From the NCBI GenBank assembly GCA_011772595.1, contig WVZH01000091.1, positions 43,064 through 68,831 on the forward strand: a DNA stretch of 25,768 nucleotides. The letters run 5' to 3'. Below the pieces are notes generated by a model that worked only from the letters and a program-made list of their open reading frames with translations, did not search any database and was not told where the DNA came from. Shown piece after piece: positions 21,911-25,768 of this stretch. A program made the position numbers and the translations under genes. The stretch comes from Anaerolineales bacterium (lineage in GTDB: Bacteria; Chloroflexota; Anaerolineae; Anaerolineales; E44-bin32). Within the stretch, counting starts at the first letter, position 1. Every line of letters starts with the position of its first letter.

Positions 21911-24349
21911 ATGAAAAAAGCCTACTTACTGTTATTGGTCCTGATCATGCTAGTGACGGGTTGCGTAGGACAGGTTGGTCAGGCGACACCCACTTCGACC
22001 ACCCCAACCACGCAACCGAAAGCGACAAGTACCCTCGAACCGACGGCGACGCAAAGTCCCATCGCCAGATTCGAGGAAGGTCCTTGCGCCTTCAACGTCC
22101 CCGAAGGTGCCGACATGGCCTGCGGCCACGTGATCGTACCGGAGGACCATGCGCAGCCCTCAGGGCCAACCATCCGGCTCGCTGTGGTTGTGATCCGTGA
22201 TCATAGTGAAAATCACCAACCAGACCCGGTGATCTTGCTTGCCGGTGGCCCCGGTGAAAAAATCGTGGAGAACGCGCAAAACGCGCTGGGGCTCTTCGCC
22301 CACATCCATCCAAATCGAGATCTGATCATCTTCGACCAGCGCGGTGTGGGCCTCTCTGAACCGGCGCTGGAATGCCCGGACTGGGCGCAAGTCCAGTACG
22401 ATCTCCTAGACGAAGAAGACCCTCTCGCAGCGATGGAAACATCCTTCGACAGCCTTATGACCTGCCGAGATCAGTTGGTGAGCGAGGGGCACAATCTTTC
22501 CGCCTACAACACAACCCAGAGTGCAGCCGACGTGAACGCCATCCGCCTGGCACTGGGATACGATCAACTCAACGTTTTCGGCGGTTCGTACGGTTCGTTT
22601 CTTGCCCAGGCCGTCGCCCGCGAGTACCCGGATATTGTGCGCAGTATGGTGATCAACTCCGTCTGGCCTCTCGAAGAGAGCTTCTTCGTCGCAGCGCCCA
22701 TCGTGACATCGGACGCCGCGCTCCGCCTCTTGGCCGCCTGCGAAATGGACGAAGACTGCGATCAAGCCTATCCCGATCTCGAGCAGGTCTTCTTTGATGT
22801 CATCGAGCGTCTGAACGGCGAACCGGTCACGATCACCGTCACCCACGCCGTAACCGGGAAGCAATACGGTGTGCTCCTCACTGGGGACCGCGTGTACAGC
22901 AATCTGGTGGGCTTCCTTTACCTGACACAATTCATCCCACTCCTACCAGAGGCGATCTACGACGTTTACAACGGAGATTATGAGTTGATGGCGCAACTGC
23001 AAGGTACGTATCTGGCGTTGTACGAGGCGACGAGCCGCGGCATGCTGTTCTCCGTCGTCTGTGCCGAGGACTTGATCGGCCAGGAGCCGGAAGAGTTGTT
23101 ACAGAATTACGACACCTTACCTGATGCATTAAAAGGAGCCGTAGACCCGGAGCAGGCGCTAGACTATGGCATCTTCGCCATCTGCGAGCAGTGGCCTGTT
23201 GAGGAACACGATCCCACCTTCAAGGAACCCCTCATCAGCGACATCCCAACGCTTATATTAGAAGGCGAATTCGACCCTGTCACACCGATGGTGTTCGCCG
23301 AGAAAGTGGCGGCAAATTTGAGTAACAGTTATCTCTATGAATTCCCCGGCGTCGGCCACAATATCACCGTGGCGACCGATTGCTCTCGGCGGATGATTGG
23401 AGATTTCATCGCCGACCCCAGCCGTGCACCCGAAACCAGTTGCATCTCCGATTTAGGTGCTGGCTTCCTCATCCCATACGAAGATCCGGCCGGGCTGTAC
23501 ACCATCCCAATCCCGTCCAATTGGATTGTACGAGAGGATGAGGAGAGCACAGTAATCACCAGCTCGGATGAGAAGATCACGGTCATCGTGGTTGTAGTCG
23601 AGAGCGAAAACTTCACGGAGAGCGCTGAAACCGCGTGGGCGATTGTCGATCCCGACTTCGAGGGAGAACCAAACGTTATCGAACGACCGTGTATCGGTTG
23701 CGCCGCCGCCGAAGCGGACAAATTCGCCTTGATCCCTTATGACACGGATGACGAGAATGCGTTTGTACTCGGTGCTTCATGGATCTACGACGGCATGACC
23801 TACGTGACCTTGTGGAGAACCGATCAGGCGACCATCGAAGAAAAAGGATCCCAGGTCGACACGATACTCATGGGATTTACCATCCATGCACTAGAGGAAG
23901 TCAAAACCACAACGCCGCCCCCTGAGACCAGTGAGACTTTAGAGATCACGCTGGTTCCATTCACCAGCGAGACCTTTGGCATCGCTGGAGTCATCCCAGA
24001 GGGTTGGTCGGAAGCCAGCCCCGGCTTATACGCTCGCGGGGATTCGGCTTCCGACGTGGCCGTCCTGCTCCTTCAAGCGGCACCAACCAGCGCAGAGGAA
24101 CTGCTGACCACGCTTGCCGGTCAGCTTGGGCTCCAGGCGTCGCCCGATAGCACGGGCGAACGACGAGCGAACGACATCAGCTGGAAGCTATACTTCGTGG
24201 ACGTTCAGGGGATCACCCGCGACATCGCACTGGCAGAGATCGAAGGGACGGCGCTGGTCGTGATTCTACGTTGTGAAGCGGATGAGCGAGACGCGCTCTA
24301 TGAATCCGTCTTCCTACCCGCCGTAGATGCGCTTCTTCCGGAAGGATAG
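21911..24349 (+). CDS. Secreted lipoprotein alpha/beta-hydrolase, TAP-like peptidase type, with long C-terminal extension
   Basis: 812 aa. The signal peptide ends in lipobox LVTGC (Cys18), followed by a Thr/Pro-rich linker to about residue 50, so the protein is exported and lipid-anchored. Residues 55-500 form an alpha/beta-hydrolase of the prolyl/tripeptidyl aminopeptidase group: LLAGGPGE for the oxyanion region, DLIIFDQRGVGLSEP, nucleophile Ser226 in GGSYGS, acid Asp455 in GEFDPVTP, and His483 in GVGHN. The last stretch fits the TAP-like C-terminal domain. Residues about 515-812 are extra: two consecutive modules that each begin with a short 'GLYTIPIPSNW' or 'IAGVIPEGW' type strand and read like PsbP/DcrB-type beta domains. 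AGGAG precedes the ATG by 8 bp. GC is visibly higher than in the amine genes. It probably cleaves peptides outside the cell. It ends in TAG. Confidence 0.85.
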   Translation: MKKAYLLLLVLIMLVTGCVGQVGQATPTSTTPTTQPKATSTLEPTATQSPIARFEEGPCAFNVPEGADMACGHVIVPEDHAQPSGPTIRLAVVVIRDHSENHQPDPVILLAGGPGEKIVENAQNALGLFAHIHPNRDLIIFDQRGVGLSEPALECPDWAQVQYDLLDEEDPLAAMETSFDSLMTCRDQLVSEGHNLSAYNTTQSAADVNAIRLALGYDQLNVFGGSYGSFLAQAVAREYPDIVRSMVINSVWPLEESFFVAAPIVTSDAALRLLAACEMDEDCDQAYPDLEQVFFDVIERLNGEPVTITVTHAVTGKQYGVLLTGDRVYSNLVGFLYLTQFIPLLPEAIYDVYNGDYELMAQLQGTYLALYEATSRGMLFSVVCAEDLIGQEPEELLQNYDTLPDALKGAVDPEQALDYGIFAICEQWPVEEHDPTFKEPLISDIPTLILEGEFDPVTPMVFAEKVAANLSNSYLYEFPGVGHNITVATDCSRRMIGDFIADPSRAPETSCISDLGAGFLIPYEDPAGLYTIPIPSNWIVREDEESTVITSSDEKITVIVVVVESENFTESAETAWAIVDPDFEGEPNVIERPCIGCAAAEADKFALIPYDTDDENAFVLGASWIYDGMTYVTLWRTDQATIEEKGSQVDTILMGFTIHALEEVKTTTPPPETSETLEITLVPFTSETFGIAGVIPEGWSEASPGLYARGDSASDVAVLLLQAAPTSAEELLTTLAGQLGLQASPDSTGERRANDISWKLYFVDVQGITRDIALAEIEGTALVVILRCEADERDALYESVFLPAVDALLPEG

Positions 24350-24391
24350 TAAAATCAGAGGGCTGTGACTGCCCAAACCTATCTGTGTTTA

Positions 24392-25768
24392 TTAAATCGT
24401 AAAGGTCAGCCAAACCAAACCAATCAAACCCACAAAGCTTAGGACAGCCACGCCTGCAATTTGAAACCACCTCGCTTGTCTTACACCTTCCTTGTGCTCA
24501 GCAGTTTCGGCCACATACAAGTGTTTCCACCCCCACAAAGTCAGCTCACGTTGCAACATCCAAACTTGGAAGGGATAAGCGGTCAGTCCACCAGCGATGG
24601 CTCCCAACATGAGCACACCCCATAGTGCTGGCGTCGCCAGATTCCACACGAAACCGTGCCAGGGCTCCAACCATCGCTCGATCAGAAGTAACACGACCGG
24701 ATAAGAACCCGCTAAAGTTGCATTCGTGGCGATGAACTCTGCAACCCACGTTCGACGAACCACGAAGTCTGGTTCTTCTTCATCCCCCGAACCAAGTTGC
24801 ATGAGACGAAAGATCACCGCACCTATGATCAGCGGTGGGAGGATCAACGTACTCAAGACGAGTGCAATGTTCTCTCCGATTGCAGGATTCGCTTTCATGA
24901 GAGCGATCACGATGAGACCGCCTGTGAGGATCGCTGAGACACTCCAGACCGTCGATCCAAGGGCACGCCTCCAAAGCCTCGTACTGCTGGGACGCACAGC
25001 TCGATACGCTGCTCGGTACGCCAAAGCGTATGCCAGCAGGCCTACGGGACCGAAGAAAACGATCGTCAAGGACCACATCAAGACAGCCGCCCTAGGTCCC
25101 TTCCTTTTGATTCCTAGATCCAATAGTAGAATCGCAAGGCTCGCCGCGCTCATCAAGAACCAAACGAGTAGCAGTCGGTCGATTAAAAGCGCTGATGTGC
25201 GTATCTCCGGGACGATCAAAACCCCCAGTTCGACTGGTTCCATCACAAGTAAGTTCACACTCGCTTCTTCCAGGTTCACGAGACCAATCCTGGATTCCAA
25301 CCATGCAACCTGATCTCGCATGGCCTTCAGCGGTAAACGATGCCCCGCCTCATACCACAAGATGGTCTTCGGATCGCTGCCGGCCGATTGATAACGAAGC
25401 GCATCCGCAGGCGGCACCAACGCATCCTGCGTGCCGTTCAGGAACAACAACTCGGCCGGCGCAGCTTGGCTTACGTAATGAATCGGCTCGATCGGCCACA
25501 TCGCCTCTACCCAGCGCACCTGCTCTTCCACAGAAAGGTCTTGGAAAGATGAACCCACATCGTCCAACCCGGTGGAGTGGGTGACCAGCCCTCCATCGCC
25601 CACCTGCAAGACATAAGCAACCAATCGATGCTCAATGCCTGCGAGTAAGCCGCCCATCGCACCCCCATAGCTCACACCGAGGTAGGCCAAGCGTTGCGGA
25701 TCAACCTCAGGCCGGGTGATCAGCAAGTCGATAGCTCGGCGTAGATCGGTAATTAATTGGATCTGATC
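24392..25768 (-). CDS. Alpha/beta-hydrolase fused to a multi-helix membrane domain (5' end beyond the window)
   Basis: The frame is open from the right edge (25768) to the stop at 24392; a TTG at 25726 is an internal codon, not the start, because the upstream codons read ITDLRRAIDLL, which is normal hydrolase sequence. Counting from that TTG, the hydrolase part has Ser19 in GVSYGGAMG, Asp101 in NGTQDALVP and His129 in YEAGHRLP, a complete triad. After residue 175 come about seven hydrophobic helices (near 181-203, 213-237, 259-277, 286-308, 330-350, 363-384, 421-442). The pair GGLTAYPFQVWMLQR plus a final helix recalls DUF4396, a tentative match. The hydrolase part likely sits on one face of the membrane. 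It converges with the lipoprotein gene, 42 bp apart. Substrate unknown. Confidence 0.8.
   Translation of the reverse strand, partial: DQIQLITDLRRAIDLLITRPEVDPQRLAYLGVSYGGAMGGLLAGIEHRLVAYVLQVGDGGLVTHSTGLDDVGSSFQDLSVEEQVRWVEAMWPIEPIHYVSQAAPAELLFLNGTQDALVPPADALRYQSAGSDPKTILWYEAGHRLPLKAMRDQVAWLESRIGLVNLEEASVNLLVMEPVELGVLIVPEIRTSALLIDRLLLVWFLMSAASLAILLLDLGIKRKGPRAAVLMWSLTIVFFGPVGLLAYALAYRAAYRAVRPSSTRLWRRALGSTVWSVSAILTGGLIVIALMKANPAIGENIALVLSTLILPPLIIGAVIFRLMQLGSGDEEEPDFVVRRTWVAEFIATNATLAGSYPVVLLLIERWLEPWHGFVWNLATPALWGVLMLGAIAGGLTAYPFQVWMLQRELTLWGWKHLYVAETAEHKEGVRQARWFQIAGVAVLSFVGLIGLVWLTFTI

Noticed and set aside
24350..24391. GGGCTG/CTGCCC repeat between the two convergent hydrolase genes as a terminator
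   Set aside because: Short arms with a mismatch, a 3-nt loop and no adjacent T-run; too weak to call.

Overview
The window is mostly a catabolic island for methylated amines, followed at the right end by two unrelated alpha/beta-hydrolase genes. The organism is probably a member of the Chloroflexota (Anaerolineae or a related class). I infer this from the Thr/Pro-rich linker after the lipobox of the 21911-24349 lipoprotein, from its TAP-type hydrolase architecture, and from the paralogue-rich COG5598/saccharopine-dehydrogenase-like gene content; nothing in the window proves it. No rRNA, tRNA, CRISPR array or intact mobile element was found.

Left arm (12266 down to 88, all minus strand). The order in the direction of transcription is: Lrp/AsnC regulator; MttC-type corrinoid protein; a decayed tail of a peptide-type ABC transporter ATPase; ornithine cyclodeaminase/mu-crystallin-like protein; glutamate-1-semialdehyde-aminomutase-like class III aminotransferase; saccharopine-dehydrogenase-like protein (SDH1); omega-amino-acid:pyruvate-type aminotransferase; MmsA-type aldehyde dehydrogenase; non-pyrrolysine MttB-family methyltransferase (MttB1); dimethylglycine-dehydrogenase-like flavoprotein. 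Spacings are short, most genes have clear Shine-Dalgarno sequences, a near-consensus sigma-70 promoter precedes the regulator gene, and a 12-bp perfect hairpin follows the last gene.

Centre (12704-14840, plus strand). A YtcJ-type amidohydrolase is transcribed divergently from the regulator. It is followed by the first quarter of a glycine-oxidase/PuuB-like FAD amine oxidase that ends at a premature stop.

Right arm (21101 down to 15020, minus strand). This carries a GabT-like aminotransferase, a 0.6-kb gap with an orphan ORF, SDH3 (a close paralogue of SDH1), SDH2 (a distant one), a small Cys-rich CWC-like protein, and a second MttB (MttB2) very similar to MttB1. The two arms therefore share an MttB + SDH + class III aminotransferase set, and only one corrinoid protein serves both.

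Working model (inference). An MttB enzyme moves a methyl group from a quaternary amine (betaine) to the corrinoid protein. The flavoprotein then removes methyl groups from the tertiary or secondary amine oxidatively, passing C1 to folate through its GcvT-like half. The freed amino acid is transaminated and the resulting semialdehyde is oxidised by the MmsA-type enzyme. The adjacent omega-aminotransferase/MmsA/MttB trio suggests a beta- or omega-amino-acid betaine, such as beta-alanine betaine, as substrate. The window has no corrinoid:folate methyltransferase, no RamA-type activator and no intact transporter.

Right end (21911-25768). A large secreted lipoprotein hydrolase on the plus strand converges with a minus-strand alpha/beta-hydrolase fused to a seven-helix membrane domain; the latter runs off the window.
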